DNA from: Terriglobia bacterium
GTDB lineage: Bacteria; Acidobacteriota; Terriglobia; Terriglobales; Acidobacteriaceae
Assembly: GCA_020073215.1 (NCBI GenBank)
Contig: JAIQFO010000020.1
Location: forward strand, 22,432-86,431
Reading direction: 5' to 3'
Length of the DNA stretch: 64,000 bases
Shown here: piece by piece, positions 45,163-53,689 of the stretch
Position numbering within the stretch: position 1 is the first letter of the stretch
Layout of the letters: the number at the start of each line of letters is the position of its first letter
Made by a program: the position numbers and the translations under genes
The notes under the pieces: model-generated
What the model was told of the DNA's origin: nothing
The model's input: the letters and a program-made list of their open reading frames with translations, nothing else
Databases searched by the model: none

Positions 45163-45834
45163 TTACTTTTCTAGCAGAGCGGCTATCTCCTCGTGACCTT
45201 TTTCCCGCGCGACCATGGCTGGGGTTTTGCCGTCACCGTTGGCTAGCTTGGGATCGGCGTGGTGCTTGAGCAAGAGCTCCACCATCGGACGATCTCCGTT
45301 CTGGGCCGCCGCGTGGATTGGAACCCAACCTCCTTGCTGACGGGCGTTAACGGGAGCTCCGTGTTCAAGCAGGAGGCGGGCGGCTTCGAGGTTGCGGGAG
45401 GAGGCGGCGGAGTGCAACGGCATGACCTGCGTCGGATTCGCGGCCACGGTGTCGACCGCGGCCCCGCTTTCGACTAGCAGGCGGGCGGCTTCAGGTTGTC
45501 CGAAGAAACACGCGAAGTGCAGGGCTGTGAACCCGTCTTTGGAACGCGAGTCAATCGAGTGGGAATCGATGGCAGAGGTATCGCGGAGGCACTCTTTCAC
45601 GCGGTCAAGACGGCCGAGCGCGGTCGCCTCGAAAATGTCGAGCGCCTTCTTCTTGCTCGCAATCAATTCCGCCAGGTTGCGGCGGCCACGATAGATGGAA
45701 TGCATGAGCAGGCTGACGCCGCTTGCGTCACAAACCTCGGAGGCCGCGGGATCTTGTTCGAGAATTTGCCGGAGCCCGTTGGTATCGCCTGCCTGCAAGA
45801 GTTCGAAACAACGGCGGGAGCTTTCCATAGGCAA
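45163..45834 (-). CDS. Ankyrin-repeat protein
   Basis: 223 aa composed of about five ankyrin repeats, the clearest being DGFTALHFACFFGQPEAARLLVESGA, VMPLHSAASSRNLEAARLLLEHGA and GWVPIHAAAQNGDRPMVELLLKHHA. It has no signal peptide, so probably acts as a cytoplasmic protein-binding module. The partner is unknown. Confidence 0.85.
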   Translation of the reverse strand: MPMESSRRCFELLQAGDTNGLRQILEQDPAASEVCDASGVSLLMHSIYRGRRNLAELIASKKKALDIFEATALGRLDRVKECLRDTSAIDSHSIDSRSKDGFTALHFACFFGQPEAARLLVESGAAVDTVAANPTQVMPLHSAASSRNLEAARLLLEHGAPVNARQQGGWVPIHAAAQNGDRPMVELLLKHHADPKLANGDGKTPAMVAREKGHEEIAALLEK

Positions 45835-46053
45835 ATCCTACTTTAATCGGGCGTGTCTCGAAAACGAACTTGCGTGGACAACGGTAGGTATAAGGTGCAC
45901 GGCGGTGGAAAGAATTTCCGAGCGTACTGGGCGGAAGAGATTTCGAAGGGAGGAAGACGAATAGCGTCAGCAACTTGGAAAATGGCAGAGAACGGAAGGG
46001 GCTTTGCTGTGAGGTGGGGCTTGAAGGAACATTTCTCCAATAAGGAGGGATAT

Positions 46054-46206
46054 ATGACTACCGACCCGGTTTGTGGAATGAGAATCGATGAGAAGGAATC
46101 CGAATTCCAGACGCAGTTTGCTGGGAGGAAATACTTTTTCTGCTCGGAAGACTGTAGGAAGGAATTCGAAAACGAGCCAGAGGAATACCTGGAGACAGCG
46201 GCGTAG
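46054..46206 (+). CDS. YHS-domain protein (50 aa)
   Basis: Starts MTTDPVCGMRIDEKES and continues AGRKYFFCSEDCRKEF, the YHS metal-binding signature with Cys in DPVCGM and CSEDC. Similar modules bind copper or occur in heavy-metal pumps. SD AAGGAGG (46042-46048) fits ATG 46054; the longer upstream frame from 45853 overlaps no SD and looks noncoding. Confidence 0.82.
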   Translation: MTTDPVCGMRIDEKESEFQTQFAGRKYFFCSEDCRKEFENEPEEYLETAA

Positions 46207-46272
46207 AAGCTGTCGCGGTGAATCGCACAACCGAACTGGCAAAACAAAAACTACAAAGACCTGAAAGGGAAA

Positions 46273-46305
46273 AAGGCCCTCGGGTGTAGATGACGCGGGG
46301 GCCTT
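46273..46305 (+). terminator. Terminator-like hairpin after the YHS gene
   Basis: AAGGCCC (46273-) pairs with GGGGCCTT, ending near 46304, with CATCTTT after it. The remainder of 46207-46653 is noncoding; a CATGCTGAGCGAAGCGAG repeat fragment lies near 46456. Confidence 0.55.
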
Positions 46306-46653
46306 CATCTTTCCAGGCACTCGCTCTGGCCTGACCTGATCTGACGAATGTTTCTGCAAGACAACCATCAGAAGTGGGGGGCCCCGGCCGAGCCAAATCC
46401 TCCTCTAGGACCGTGACCGCGTGGAATTGTCTTTAGCGTGGGTTATCGGTCCTGTCATGCTGAGCGAAGCGAGTGGTCCGCACCGCAGACCATCTCGCGG
46501 AGTCGAAGCACCCCTACCCGTTTCTTACTTTTCGGCAAACACTACGCCATTCGTCGCAGGAGAAGGAACACGGGTGGAATAGGGGCCCTTCGACTCCGGC
46601 GGCCGCTCCCTTCGGGCGCGGCCACCTCCGCTCAGGGTGACAGAAGTGACTTT

Positions 46654-47484
46654 TCACGCGGTCGCGGTACTAGGTTGGTCGGCGACGGAATTGCGCAACT
46701 GGCCGATGCCTTCGATGGATACTTCGACGGCATCGCCCGCAACTACCGGTCCGACGCCCTTGGGCGTGCCGGTCGCGATCAGGTCTCCGGGTTCGAGGGT
46801 CATGATCCGCGAAATGTAGCGGATGACGACGTCGAGCGGGAAAATGAAATCCCTCGTATTGCCGGACTGCCGCACTTCGCCATTCACTCGGGTTTCGACC
46901 TGGACGCCGGCCCAGGGGTCAATATTAATGCCGTCGGCGACCACGGGGCCGACCGGGCAGAAGGTATTGAAGCCTTTGGCGCGGGTCCACTGTCCGTCTT
47001 TGTTCTGCAGATCGCGGGCGGTGAAATCGTTGACGCAGGTGTAGCCGAGGATGTAGGGGCGCACGTCTTGGCTGTCCGCGAGTTGGTGGCAGCGCCGGGC
47101 GATGACGACGCCTAGCTCGCCCTCGTAGTCGGTGCGCGCGGAAACTTTGGGCCGCAGAATCGTTCCGCCTGGTGGAAGCAGAGAGGACGGCGGCTTGAAG
47201 AATAGCAGCGGCTCCTGCGGAACCTCGTTTCCGAGTTCAGCGGCGTGCTCGCGATAGTTCCGGCCGACGCAGACGATTTTCGACGGCTCGACCGGCGGCA
47301 ACAGAATCGCCTGGGCGAGCGGGATGCGGTCCATGCGGCGACTGGGAAGTCCTTCGACGTCGCCATCACTATTCTGCGGAGGCTGGAGGAGCAGGCGGGT
47401 GATTTCGTCTTCGTTTGTGCCCGCGGCGGACTCGACCAGGCCGTAATGGGCGGAACCGTTGAGATGGAAGCGGCAGTATTTCAT
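46654..47484 (-). CDS. Fumarylacetoacetate hydrolase-family protein
   Basis: 276 aa. The FAH C-terminal domain is evident: KIVCVGRNYREHAAELG, EPLLFFKPPSSLLPPG, DYEGELGVVIAR with metal-binding Glu residues, GYTCVNDFTARDLQ and GDLIATGTPKGVGP. Members are acylpyruvate hydrolases, oxaloacetate tautomerases/decarboxylases or dioate hydratases; the substrate cannot be read off. ATG 47484 (MKYCRFHL) is chosen over 47505. Confidence 0.88.
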   Translation of the reverse strand: MKYCRFHLNGSAHYGLVESAAGTNEDEITRLLLQPPQNSDGDVEGLPSRRMDRIPLAQAILLPPVEPSKIVCVGRNYREHAAELGNEVPQEPLLFFKPPSSLLPPGGTILRPKVSARTDYEGELGVVIARRCHQLADSQDVRPYILGYTCVNDFTARDLQNKDGQWTRAKGFNTFCPVGPVVADGINIDPWAGVQVETRVNGEVRQSGNTRDFIFPLDVVIRYISRIMTLEPGDLIATGTPKGVGPVVAGDAVEVSIEGIGQLRNSVADQPSTATA

Positions 47485-47567
47485 CTGAGCAACATTCAAA
47501 CACAAAAAACGGAAGGATCACGCAGGAAAAATCCAGAGCGTGTTTGAAGACAGCGAAAAACGATCAC

Positions 47568-47640
47568 CACAGGGGACACAGAGGGACACGGGGAGTTCTT
47601 GTTATCTATGCTTCCCGGTGTACTCCGTGGTGAGGAATTC
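47568..47640. repeat. Palindromic repeat with CCACAGGGGACACAGAGG arm
   Basis: The left arm at 47570-47587 is partly mirrored by CCCGGTGTACTCCGTGGTG near 47616-47634. A close relative lies at 51121-51193. Confidence 0.5.
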
Positions 47641-47684
47641 CGTTGTACAGCCGAGCTTCTCGCTCGACTGGACGGGCGAGGTCG

Positions 47685-47789
47685 CCCGTCCCCACACAAC
47701 CCGTCCCCACACAACCCGTCCCCACACAACCCGTCCCCACACAACCCGTCCCCACACAACCCGTCCCCACACAACCCGTCCCCACACAT
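47685..47789. repeat. Seven tandem copies of a 15-bp unit
   Basis: CCCGTCCCCACACAA is repeated seven times without interruption (last copy ends CAT). The first copy is the 3' arm of the palindrome GACGGGCGAGGTCGCCCGTC (47671-47690), so the array grew from the end of a dispersed element. It adjoins the stop codon of the Fn3 lipoprotein gene. Confidence 0.92.
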
Positions 47790-47793
47790 CTTT

Positions 47794-48891
47794 TTATGGG
47801 ACGGGTTCGCTGGTGGGCTCGGAGCGCTGACTTTCGTTTCCACGAACGTCCACGGCGGAAACTGAGTAGGTGTAGGTTTTGCCGGAAGCGACCGCGCTAT
47901 CGCGATACGACGGCGCTTTCACCAGCTCGGAATTCAGCTTGATTGCGGCCGCGTCTGCTTCGCTGCGATAGATGTTGTATCCGGCGAGGTCGGCGTTTGT
48001 GACCGGGGCCCAGATGAGGTCGATAAATGGCTTTTGTCCTTCGCCCGAGAAGGCCGCCTGCAACCCGGCGGGGACGGAGGGCGGGAAGACGTCGTGGGCG
48101 ATGATGCGCACGGGCGAAGTGTCGTCGCCTTCGACCTGCACCTCGCTGTCGGGCCGTTTCACGATGCTCACGGTGGTGACGCGGTAGAGATAGGTCCTTT
48201 CCCATTCGAAGGCGGAGTCGGTGAAATGCGTCGGCCCGGCTTCGGCCGTTGTGGCTGGAATTGGGACTTCGCCGGCAATCGCGTCTTTGCCGGAGCTTTC
48301 GTCGTAACGATAGACGCGATAGCGATACTGGACGTTAGGAACATTCTGCGATTGCGCGTTCGTCCAGGTAAGCACTACGCCGTCGCCGGTCAGTTCCGCG
48401 GCCAGATCTGCTGGCGGAGGAAGAGTCGGGACCGCGGGCACGTGCACGCGATTCGACAATCCGGCGCCGCGGGCATTGCGGTTCAAGACCTCGACGGCGT
48501 AGGTGACCTCGGCGGCTGGATCCAGCGGTTCCATGGCTGCGGGCAGTGTACCGGTGTAAGTCTGCGGAGCGGGGCGCGGGGTTCCTGGTTTTTGCGGGGC
48601 CGCAGATGGTGCGGGCAAAATCTCGGCGGGACTCCCGCACTCGGTCATTTCATATTCGAGGCTGAGGCAGACCAGGGTCGGGCCGACGTAGCGCACGCCT
48701 TGGCGGTCGGTGGTGAGCGTGGGCTCGCTCCAGGCGAGTGTGACGCGGTTGCCTTTGCGGCTGGCGCGGAGATCCGTGGGCGGCTTGGGAAGTTCGAGCG
48801 ACGGCGGCAGGGGCGCCCCGGGCTGGGCGCAACCGGCCAGCAGCAGGCAGAGCGCGGTCAGGGCGATGAACTTTCCGAGATGCAGTTTCAT
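47794..48891 (-). CDS. Fibronectin type III-domain lipoprotein
   Basis: 365 aa. Signal peptide with lipobox: MKLHLGKFIALTALCLLLAGC, Cys about residue 21, so probably exported and lipid-anchored. At least two Fn3 domains follow, seen by PPTDLRASRKGNRVTLAWSEP, VVLTWTNAQSQNVPNVQYRYRVYRYD and PFIDLIWAPVTNADLAGYNIYRS. Role in adhesion or cell-surface organisation is possible. ATG 48891 is chosen because it starts the signal peptide; the frame is open further upstream in repeat-like DNA. Confidence 0.85.
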   Translation of the reverse strand: MKLHLGKFIALTALCLLLAGCAQPGAPLPPSLELPKPPTDLRASRKGNRVTLAWSEPTLTTDRQGVRYVGPTLVCLSLEYEMTECGSPAEILPAPSAAPQKPGTPRPAPQTYTGTLPAAMEPLDPAAEVTYAVEVLNRNARGAGLSNRVHVPAVPTLPPPADLAAELTGDGVVLTWTNAQSQNVPNVQYRYRVYRYDESSGKDAIAGEVPIPATTAEAGPTHFTDSAFEWERTYLYRVTTVSIVKRPDSEVQVEGDDTSPVRIIAHDVFPPSVPAGLQAAFSGEGQKPFIDLIWAPVTNADLAGYNIYRSEADAAAIKLNSELVKAPSYRDSAVASGKTYTYSVSAVDVRGNESQRSEPTSEPVP

Positions 48892-49030
48892 GCGGAAAGA
48901 GAAAGAGTACCAGAGAAACAGTTGCCAGTACCCAGTTGCCAGTTGCCAGCACCAACCGCCCGCAAGGCCGCAATGAAGCACGCGCAAACAGGTCCTACTG
49001 GCAACTGACAACTGGCAACCGGCAGCTGCT

Positions 49031-50386
49031 TTATCCCGCCAGTTCGCGCACGGCTTCGCGGAAGACCTTGGTGTGGTAGTCGACGTCCTCGGGCGTGGTG
49101 GCCGGCGACATCAGCGCCATGTTGTGGAAGGGCGTGAGCAGAACGCCGCGATTCATGGCGTAGAGATGCATGAAGCGTTCGAGTTCGAAGTCCATGGCAT
49201 TGTGCGCTTCCGTTCCATTCTTGGGCGGGTTGGGGCTGAACAGATACTCGGCGCGGCAGCCGAGGCGCGTGACGTGCCAGGGGAGACGGAAATCCTGAAT
49301 GACTTTTTGCACGCCAGCGGTCCAGCGCTCAGCCATGGGGATCATGCGGTCGAAAGCTTCTTTAGTCAGAACTTTTGAGAGCGTGGCGCGCATGGCAGCC
49401 AGGGACAGTGCGTTGCCGGCGAGGGTTCCACCGATTCCGCCAGTGTCGCAGTCTTCGAGGCTGTGGCGTCCGAGAATCATGTCCGCAACTTTTTGGGTGA
49501 AGCCGTAGGCCGCGCCGGGAAGTCCTCCGGCAATCGGTTTGCCGAAGACGAGGAAGTCGGGGTCGAGGTTTTCGGCGCGGGTATAGCCGCCGGGGCCGGC
49601 GCAGATGGTGTGCGTCTCGTCGATGATGAGCAGGGTTCCGTACTTGCGCGTGAGCTCGCGCAGTGCTTGATGGTAGCCGGGCGCGGGATGCACGATGCCG
49701 ACGTTGGTCAAGGCAGGCTCGGCCAGCACGCAGGCGACGTCGCCATGAGCTAGCGCCTGTTTGAGAGCGGGGACGTCATTGAATTCCACAACGCGCGTGG
49801 TCACGGAAGGGTCGACCGGCGGTCCGATGTTGCCGCGTCGCGCCCCGGCCGTGCCATCGGGATGAAGCGTGATGAAGGTTTCATCGACCGTGCCGTGGTA
49901 ACACCAGTTGAAAACCAGGATTTTCGTGCGGCCGGTGATCTGACGCGCTAAACGAATCGAAAAACGGTTGGCGTCGGTGGCCGTGAGCGCAAACTGCCAG
50001 TAGGTTAAGCCGAAGCGCTGCTGTAATTCTTCGCCGACGAAGACGGCATCTTCGGACGGCAGCATTAGGGTGATGCCGCGTTTGACCTGCTCCTCGATGG
50101 CTTTGGCGGTGGCGAAGGGAGAATGCCCGGTCATAGCGCCGGTGTCGCCGAGGCAGAAGTCCACGTAGCGATGGCCGTCGACATCGTAGAAGTGCGCGCC
50201 CTGCGCCTCGCGGACAACGGGTGGAAAAGCTCCCGCCCACTTCACCATCCAGTTCATGGGGACGCCGGAGAGCAGCGACTTCTTGCCCCGTTCGTAGATG
50301 GCTTTCGATTTTGGGCGTTCGTCGACGAAGCGCTTTTGCTCGCGCTCGGCAAGGGACTTCAGGCGGGTGCGGTCGAGGGTGGACAT
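49031..50386 (-). CDS. Class III aminotransferase (glutamate-1-semialdehyde aminomutase-like)
   Basis: 451 aa. Fold-type I PLP enzyme: the PLP lysine is in FLVFGKPIAGGLPGAAYG; the cofactor Asp is in LLIIDETHTICAGPGG; DVDGHRYVDFCLGDTGAMTGHSP is the GSA/transaminase N-terminal motif. It lacks the classic HemL context, so a side-branch transaminase is as likely as HemL. It immediately precedes the left flank of the IS1-like element (divergent side). Confidence 0.82.
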   Translation of the reverse strand: MSTLDRTRLKSLAEREQKRFVDERPKSKAIYERGKKSLLSGVPMNWMVKWAGAFPPVVREAQGAHFYDVDGHRYVDFCLGDTGAMTGHSPFATAKAIEEQVKRGITLMLPSEDAVFVGEELQQRFGLTYWQFALTATDANRFSIRLARQITGRTKILVFNWCYHGTVDETFITLHPDGTAGARRGNIGPPVDPSVTTRVVEFNDVPALKQALAHGDVACVLAEPALTNVGIVHPAPGYHQALRELTRKYGTLLIIDETHTICAGPGGYTRAENLDPDFLVFGKPIAGGLPGAAYGFTQKVADMILGRHSLEDCDTGGIGGTLAGNALSLAAMRATLSKVLTKEAFDRMIPMAERWTAGVQKVIQDFRLPWHVTRLGCRAEYLFSPNPPKNGTEAHNAMDFELERFMHLYAMNRGVLLTPFHNMALMSPATTPEDVDYHTKVFREAVRELAG

Positions 50387-50447
50387 GATTTTCCGCGAAT
50401 AAGAAGCCGCAAATTTAGCAGAAAGTCATGGCGATAGCGAGGAGAAC

Positions 50448-50455
50448 GAAGATAA
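50448..50455 (+). repeat. Target-site duplication of the IS1-like element, left (8 bp)
   Basis: GAAGATAA, repeated in the same orientation at 51115-51122. Confidence 0.85.
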
Positions 50456-50478
50456 GGTAGTGCCTCAGTTTGAAATTT
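50456..50478 (+). repeat. Left terminal inverted repeat (23 bp)
   Basis: Starts GGTAGTGCCTCAGTTTGAAA; exact reverse complement at 51092-51114. The GGTxxTGxCTC pattern resembles IS1 ends. Confidence 0.87.
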
Positions 50479-50483
50479 CATAG

Positions 50484-50873
50484 GGTAGATCGGCGCCAGC
50501 AGAGAACGACACGCGCTACTCCTCGGCAACGTGCATCGGCTGCGAAATGAAAACGGTGAGCGGCGATCCTGATCCCAAGCACGCCAGCACCTCCTACGTG
50601 GAGCGTCACAATCTGACGATGCGAATGGGTATGCGGCGTTTCACTCGGCTGACCAATGCTTTCAGCAAGAAGATTCAGAATCACGCCGCTATGGTCGCGA
50701 TCCATGCGGTGTACTACAATTTCGCCAGAATCCACAAAACGCTGAGGATCACGCCGAGCATGGCCGCTGGCTTGAGCGATCACGTTTGGAGTCTGGAAGA
50801 AATCGTTATGATGGCCGATGGCTACATGCCGAAACCCGGAAAGCGCGGGCCATACAAAAATAGAATGGAGTAG
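50484..50873 (+). pseudogene. IS1-family transposase, C-terminal remnant
   Basis: The readable frame starts near 50484 and encodes RYSSATCIGCEMKTV, then STSYVERHNLTMRM, RRFTRLTNAFSKK, YNFARIHKTLRITPSMAAG and ends GKRGPYKNRME. This is the DDE-type IS1 C-terminus, including the catalytic Glu in YVER; the N-terminal zinc finger and two catalytic Asp are missing. It could give a 108-aa product from ATG 50547, but not an active transposase. Confidence 0.82.
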
Positions 50874-50877
50874 CGCC

Positions 50878-51093
50878 ATGGGTGATGAACAAGTAATTAA
50901 GCTCTTGGAAGAGATCAGAGATTTGCAGAAGCTGCACGTGGAGAATTACAAAGACGCGATCAAGAACCAACAACTAGCAATCGAGATGCAAAAGAAGGCG
51001 AGTCGCTGGCAGCGGATCGGACTGTTAGTTTTGATCATCATTGTGTTCGCGGGAATGGCGACCGCTATATTGCCTTCTTTATTTGGCCGATAA
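50878..51093 (+). CDS. Small membrane protein carried by the IS1-like element
   Basis: 71 aa. Residues 1-45 are a charged helix (EQVIKLLEEIRDLQKLHVEN...), then one membrane segment, RIGLLVLIIIVFAGMATAIL, and a short tail. The ATG is 4 bp after the transposase stop, and the stop codon lies within the terminal repeat, so it moves as part of the element. Function unknown. Confidence 0.7.
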   Translation: MGDEQVIKLLEEIRDLQKLHVENYKDAIKNQQLAIEMQKKASRWQRIGLLVLIIIVFAGMATAILPSLFGR

Positions 51094-51114
51094 ATTTCAA
51101 ACTGAGGCACTACC
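51092..51114 (-). repeat. Right terminal inverted repeat (23 bp)
   Basis: Exact reverse complement of 50456-50478, ending GAGGCACTACC at the outer edge. Confidence 0.87.
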
Positions 51115-51122
51115 GAAGATAA
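51115..51122 (+). repeat. Target-site duplication of the IS1-like element, right (8 bp)
   Basis: GAAGATAA, identical to 50448-50455. Confidence 0.85.
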
Positions 51123-51193
51123 CCACAGGGGACACAGAGGTGCACGGAGGTTTCCAGGTTCCCCTGTGGACCTCTGTGTACCCTGTGGTTGAG
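51121..51193. repeat. Large palindromic repeat next to the IS1-like element
   Basis: AACCACAGGGGACACAGAGG (51121-51140) pairs with CCTCTGTGTACCCTGTGGTT (51174-51193), with an inner GGTTTCCAGG region. It is related to 47568-47640. It lies just beyond the stop of hslU and may terminate it. Confidence 0.75.
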
Positions 51194-51198
51194 ATTTT

Positions 51199-52623
51199 CT
51201 ACAGTATGTACCGCGACAGATCCTGGTCTTTCACGATCTCGCTCAGCATCTTCTGCACGTAAGCCGCGTCGACCACGAACTCCTGCCCCTTCTTCTCCGG
51301 CGCCTCGAAGCTGATCTCGTCGAGCACGCGCTCCATGATCGTGTGCAGGCGGCGGGCGCCGATGTTTTCCGTTCCTTCGTTCACGCGGAAGGCGAAGCGC
51401 GCGACTTCTTCGAGCGAGTCGGGAGTGAACTCGAGTTTCACGCCTTCGGTTTCCAGCAACGCGATGTACTGCCGGGTCAGCGAAGATTTCGGTTCGGTCA
51501 GAATGCGGACGAAATCTTCCATGGTGAGCGACTGCAGTTCCACGCGGATGGGAAAGCGGCCCTGCAGTTCGGGGATCAGATCGCTCGGCTTCGAGACGTG
51601 GAACGCGCCCGCGGCGATGAAGAGGATGTGGTCGGTGCGCACCATGCCGTAGCGCGTGTTGACGGTGGTGCCTTCGACGATGGGAAGAATGTCGCGCTGC
51701 ACGCCTTCGCGCGAAACGTCCGGGCCATGGCCGCTTTCACGGCCGGCGATCTTGTCGATTTCGTCGAGAAAGATGATGCCGGAGTTTTCGACGCGGTCAA
51801 TGGCGACGCGCGTGACCTGCTCCATGTCGATCAGGCGCTGCTCTTCTTCCTGAATCAGGTACTCGAAGGCCTCGTTGACTTTCATCTTCCGCTTCTTGGT
51901 GCGCTGGCCGAAGATGTTGGGCAACATGTCCTTGAGGTTGACGTCCATCTCCTCAACGCCCTGGTTGGAGATGATTTCGAACGACGGGAAATTGCGCTCG
52001 CGAGTTTCGATTTCGACGGTGCGGTCGTCGAGTTTGCCTTCGCGCAGCTGCTGGCGCAGTTTCTCGCGGGTGCGGCCGGAGGATTCGGTCAGGCTGGTGC
52101 TGGCGTCGATCACCACTCCGCCGGTGGAACTGGCGGTGGAGCTTGAATCCTGACGCGGCGAGGTCGGGGGCAGAAGAATATCGAGTAGCCGCTCTTCGGC
52201 GTTGAGTTCCGCTTTATCGGCGACGTCTTCGAGTTTCTCTTCACGGATCATTTCGATGGCGATCTCGACCAGGTCGCGGATCATGGATTCGACATCGCGG
52301 CCCACATAGCCGACTTCGGTGAACTTCGAAGCTTCAACCTTCAGGAAGGGCGAATTGGCGAGCTTCGCGAGGCGGCGGGCGATTTCGGTTTTGCCGACGC
52401 CCGTAGGGCCGATCATGATGATGTTCTTCGGGATGACCTCTTCGGCCATTTCGGGGGCGAGCTTCTGCCGGCGCATGCGGTTGCGCAGGGCGATGGCGAC
52501 GGCGCGCTTCGCGTCTTTTTGGCCGACAACGTATTTGTCGAGCTCAGCGACGATTTCGCGCGGCGTCAGTTCGTCGAGCGTGACTTGTTCTTCTTCGGCG
52601 GTTCCGGGTAAATAAATGGCCAT
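51199..52623 (-). CDS. hslU: ATP-dependent protease ATPase subunit HslU
   Basis: 474 aa AAA+ unfoldase that feeds HslV. Walker [16 protein letters not shown], the pore GYVGRDVE, Walker [13 protein letters not shown], sensor-1/arginine regions and the C-terminal [20 protein letters not shown]. The terminal LSRYIL is the HslV-docking tail. The intermediate I domain (about residues 110-240) contains a Ser/Thr-rich stretch ([16 protein letters not shown]). It is 96 bp downstream of hslV and likely co-transcribed; the gap holds a TCGTTGGTCG inverted repeat. Confidence 0.96.
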   Translation of the reverse strand: MAIYLPGTAEEEQVTLDELTPREIVAELDKYVVGQKDAKRAVAIALRNRMRRQKLAPEMAEEVIPKNIIMIGPTGVGKTEIARRLAKLANSPFLKVEASKFTEVGYVGRDVESMIRDLVEIAIEMIREEKLEDVADKAELNAEERLLDILLPPTSPRQDSSSTASSTGGVVIDASTSLTESSGRTREKLRQQLREGKLDDRTVEIETRERNFPSFEIISNQGVEEMDVNLKDMLPNIFGQRTKKRKMKVNEAFEYLIQEEEQRLIDMEQVTRVAIDRVENSGIIFLDEIDKIAGRESGHGPDVSREGVQRDILPIVEGTTVNTRYGMVRTDHILFIAAGAFHVSKPSDLIPELQGRFPIRVELQSLTMEDFVRILTEPKSSLTRQYIALLETEGVKLEFTPDSLEEVARFAFRVNEGTENIGARRLHTIMERVLDEISFEAPEKKGQEFVVDAAYVQKMLSEIVKDQDLSRYIL

Positions 52624-52719
52624 AAATGCGTCGTTGGTCGTTAGTCGTTGGTCGGTAAGGAAGGCCGCACCTATTCGCGAACTGCGACCGACTAGCGACC
52701 AACGACCATCGACTTCTTC

Positions 52720-53310
52720 CTACAATTCCTCAATCGTTACCTTGTCATTGGTATAGATGCACATGCGGCCGGCAATCTTCATTGCTTCTTCGGCAATTTC
52801 TCGCGGCGAGAGTTTGGTGTGATCGGCCAGGGCCTGCGCTGCCGCCTGGGCAAACGGGCCGCCGGAGCCGATCGCGGCAATGCCGGTGTCGGGCTCGATC
52901 ACATCTCCCTGGCCGCTCAGCAGGAACGTAGTTTCCTTGTCCGTAACCAGGAGCAGGGCTTCCAGGTGGCGCAGAAATTTATCGGTGCGCCAGTCTTTCG
53001 CCAATTCGACGGCGGCGCGGCCGAGGTTGCCGTGGTATTGCTCCAGCTTGGCCTCGAAACGGCTGAACAGAGTGAAGGCGTCGGCGGTCGAGCCGGCAAA
53101 TCCGGCGAGAATCTTGTCCTGATAAAGGCGGCGGATCTTCTTCGCCCCGTGCTTGATGATGGATTCCCCGAGCGTGACCTGGCCGTCGCCGGCCATGACC
53201 ACCTTGTCGTCGCGGCGAACGCAGAGGACGGTGGTGGAGCGGATGAGGCGCGGGGATGAGGCTTCGGCGACGGATTTGGACGCCGACGCTGCTGGTCCGT
53301 TCATTCTCAT
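52720..53310 (-). CDS. hslV: ATP-dependent protease proteolytic subunit HslV, with N-terminal extension
   Basis: 196 aa. Core [42 protein letters not shown] and [18 protein letters not shown] define HslV. The nucleophile should be the Thr right after the initiator Met, but here it lies ~24 residues in (after [20 protein letters not shown]), and no ATG, GTG or TTG occurs between the early Met codons and the Thr. Thus a propeptide must be cleaved, or another Thr is used. It works with HslU as a cytoplasmic stress protease. Confidence 0.95.
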   Translation of the reverse strand: MRMNGPAASASKSVAEASSPRLIRSTTVLCVRRDDKVVMAGDGQVTLGESIIKHGAKKIRRLYQDKILAGFAGSTADAFTLFSRFEAKLEQYHGNLGRAAVELAKDWRTDKFLRHLEALLLVTDKETTFLLSGQGDVIEPDTGIAAIGSGGPFAQAAAQALADHTKLSPREIAEEAMKIAGRMCIYTNDKVTIEEL

Positions 53311-53400
53311 GAGCGCAATTTTTCATTATAGCAGCGCTGCGCTGAGGACTCTTCTTGGCCCAGATACACGATTCTGCTTTGCGTCGCGGGCTTCGATGCA

Positions 53401-53429
53401 TGTACATAATATTTGTCCCTGTGTACATA
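53401..53429 (+). promoter_or_regulatory. Candidate operator of the toxin-antitoxin operon
   Basis: TGTACATA occurs at 53401-53408 and 53422-53429, centres 21 bp (two helical turns) apart, each with a palindromic TGTACA core. The second lies inside the promoter spacer. This is the layout of an autoregulating antitoxin operator. Confidence 0.6.
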
Positions 53430-53440
53430 CGTGATATACT
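53413..53440 (+). promoter_or_regulatory. Promoter of the toxin-antitoxin operon
   Basis: -35 TTGTCC (53413-53418), 16-bp spacer, -10 TATACT (53435-53440); 21 bp before the antitoxin ATG. Confidence 0.55.
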
Positions 53441-53461
53441 GTTTTGCATAGAGGAGCAGTC

Positions 53462-53689
53462 ATGACCACCACCAATCGCCGCGTACACAAGCACTTCCAG
53501 TTGGACTCGGTAAAAATCAAGCGTGCTCAAAAGGTCCTGCGCACGAGGACCGAGACCGAGACCATCGAACGTGCGCTGGATTTCGCGATTAATGAGCATG
53601 AAAGCAATCGGTTGGCTTTCGAAGCGAACGAACGTTTTTTCAAGAGCGGCGGCGAGATCAAAGATGTCTACGGCAAACTGGACGGCTAA
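53462..53689 (+). CDS. Antitoxin (VapB-like) of a PIN toxin pair
   Basis: 75 aa. The N-terminal half (RRVHKHFQLDSVKIKRAQKVLRTRTETETIERALDF) resembles a ribbon-helix-helix/AbrB-size antitoxin DNA-binding region; the C-terminus (ERFFKSGGEIKDVYGKLDG) is the likely toxin-neutralising tail. SD GAGGAG lies 6 nt before ATG. Its stop abuts the toxin start (TAA-ATG). The operator-like TGTACATA pair upstream suggests autorepression. Confidence 0.75.
   Translation: MTTTNRRVHKHFQLDSVKIKRAQKVLRTRTETETIERALDFAINEHESNRLAFEANERFFKSGGEIKDVYGKLDG

Larger units (their letters stand above)
50456..51114 (+). mobile_element. Miniature IS1-like element with passenger membrane protein gene
   Basis: 659 bp bounded by perfect 23-bp inverted repeats and 8-bp target duplications. 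It contains only the C-terminal part of an IS1-type transposase and a 71-residue membrane protein whose stop codon falls in the right terminal repeat. The catalytic N-terminal part of the transposase is absent, so it needs a helper in trans. Perfect ends suggest recent movement. Confidence 0.85.

Noticed and set aside
46438..47115. Plus-strand gene opposite the FAH hydrolase
   Set aside because: It is the antisense frame of a well-recognised enzyme and its 5' part is repeat DNA.
47685..47789. CRISPR array
   Set aside because: The 15-bp units are directly adjacent with no spacers, and there is no cas2 or effector gene.
47496..47843. Protein with repeated CGDGL motifs on the minus strand
   Set aside because: It is the translation of the 15-bp tandem array; the period of 15 makes every frame repetitive.
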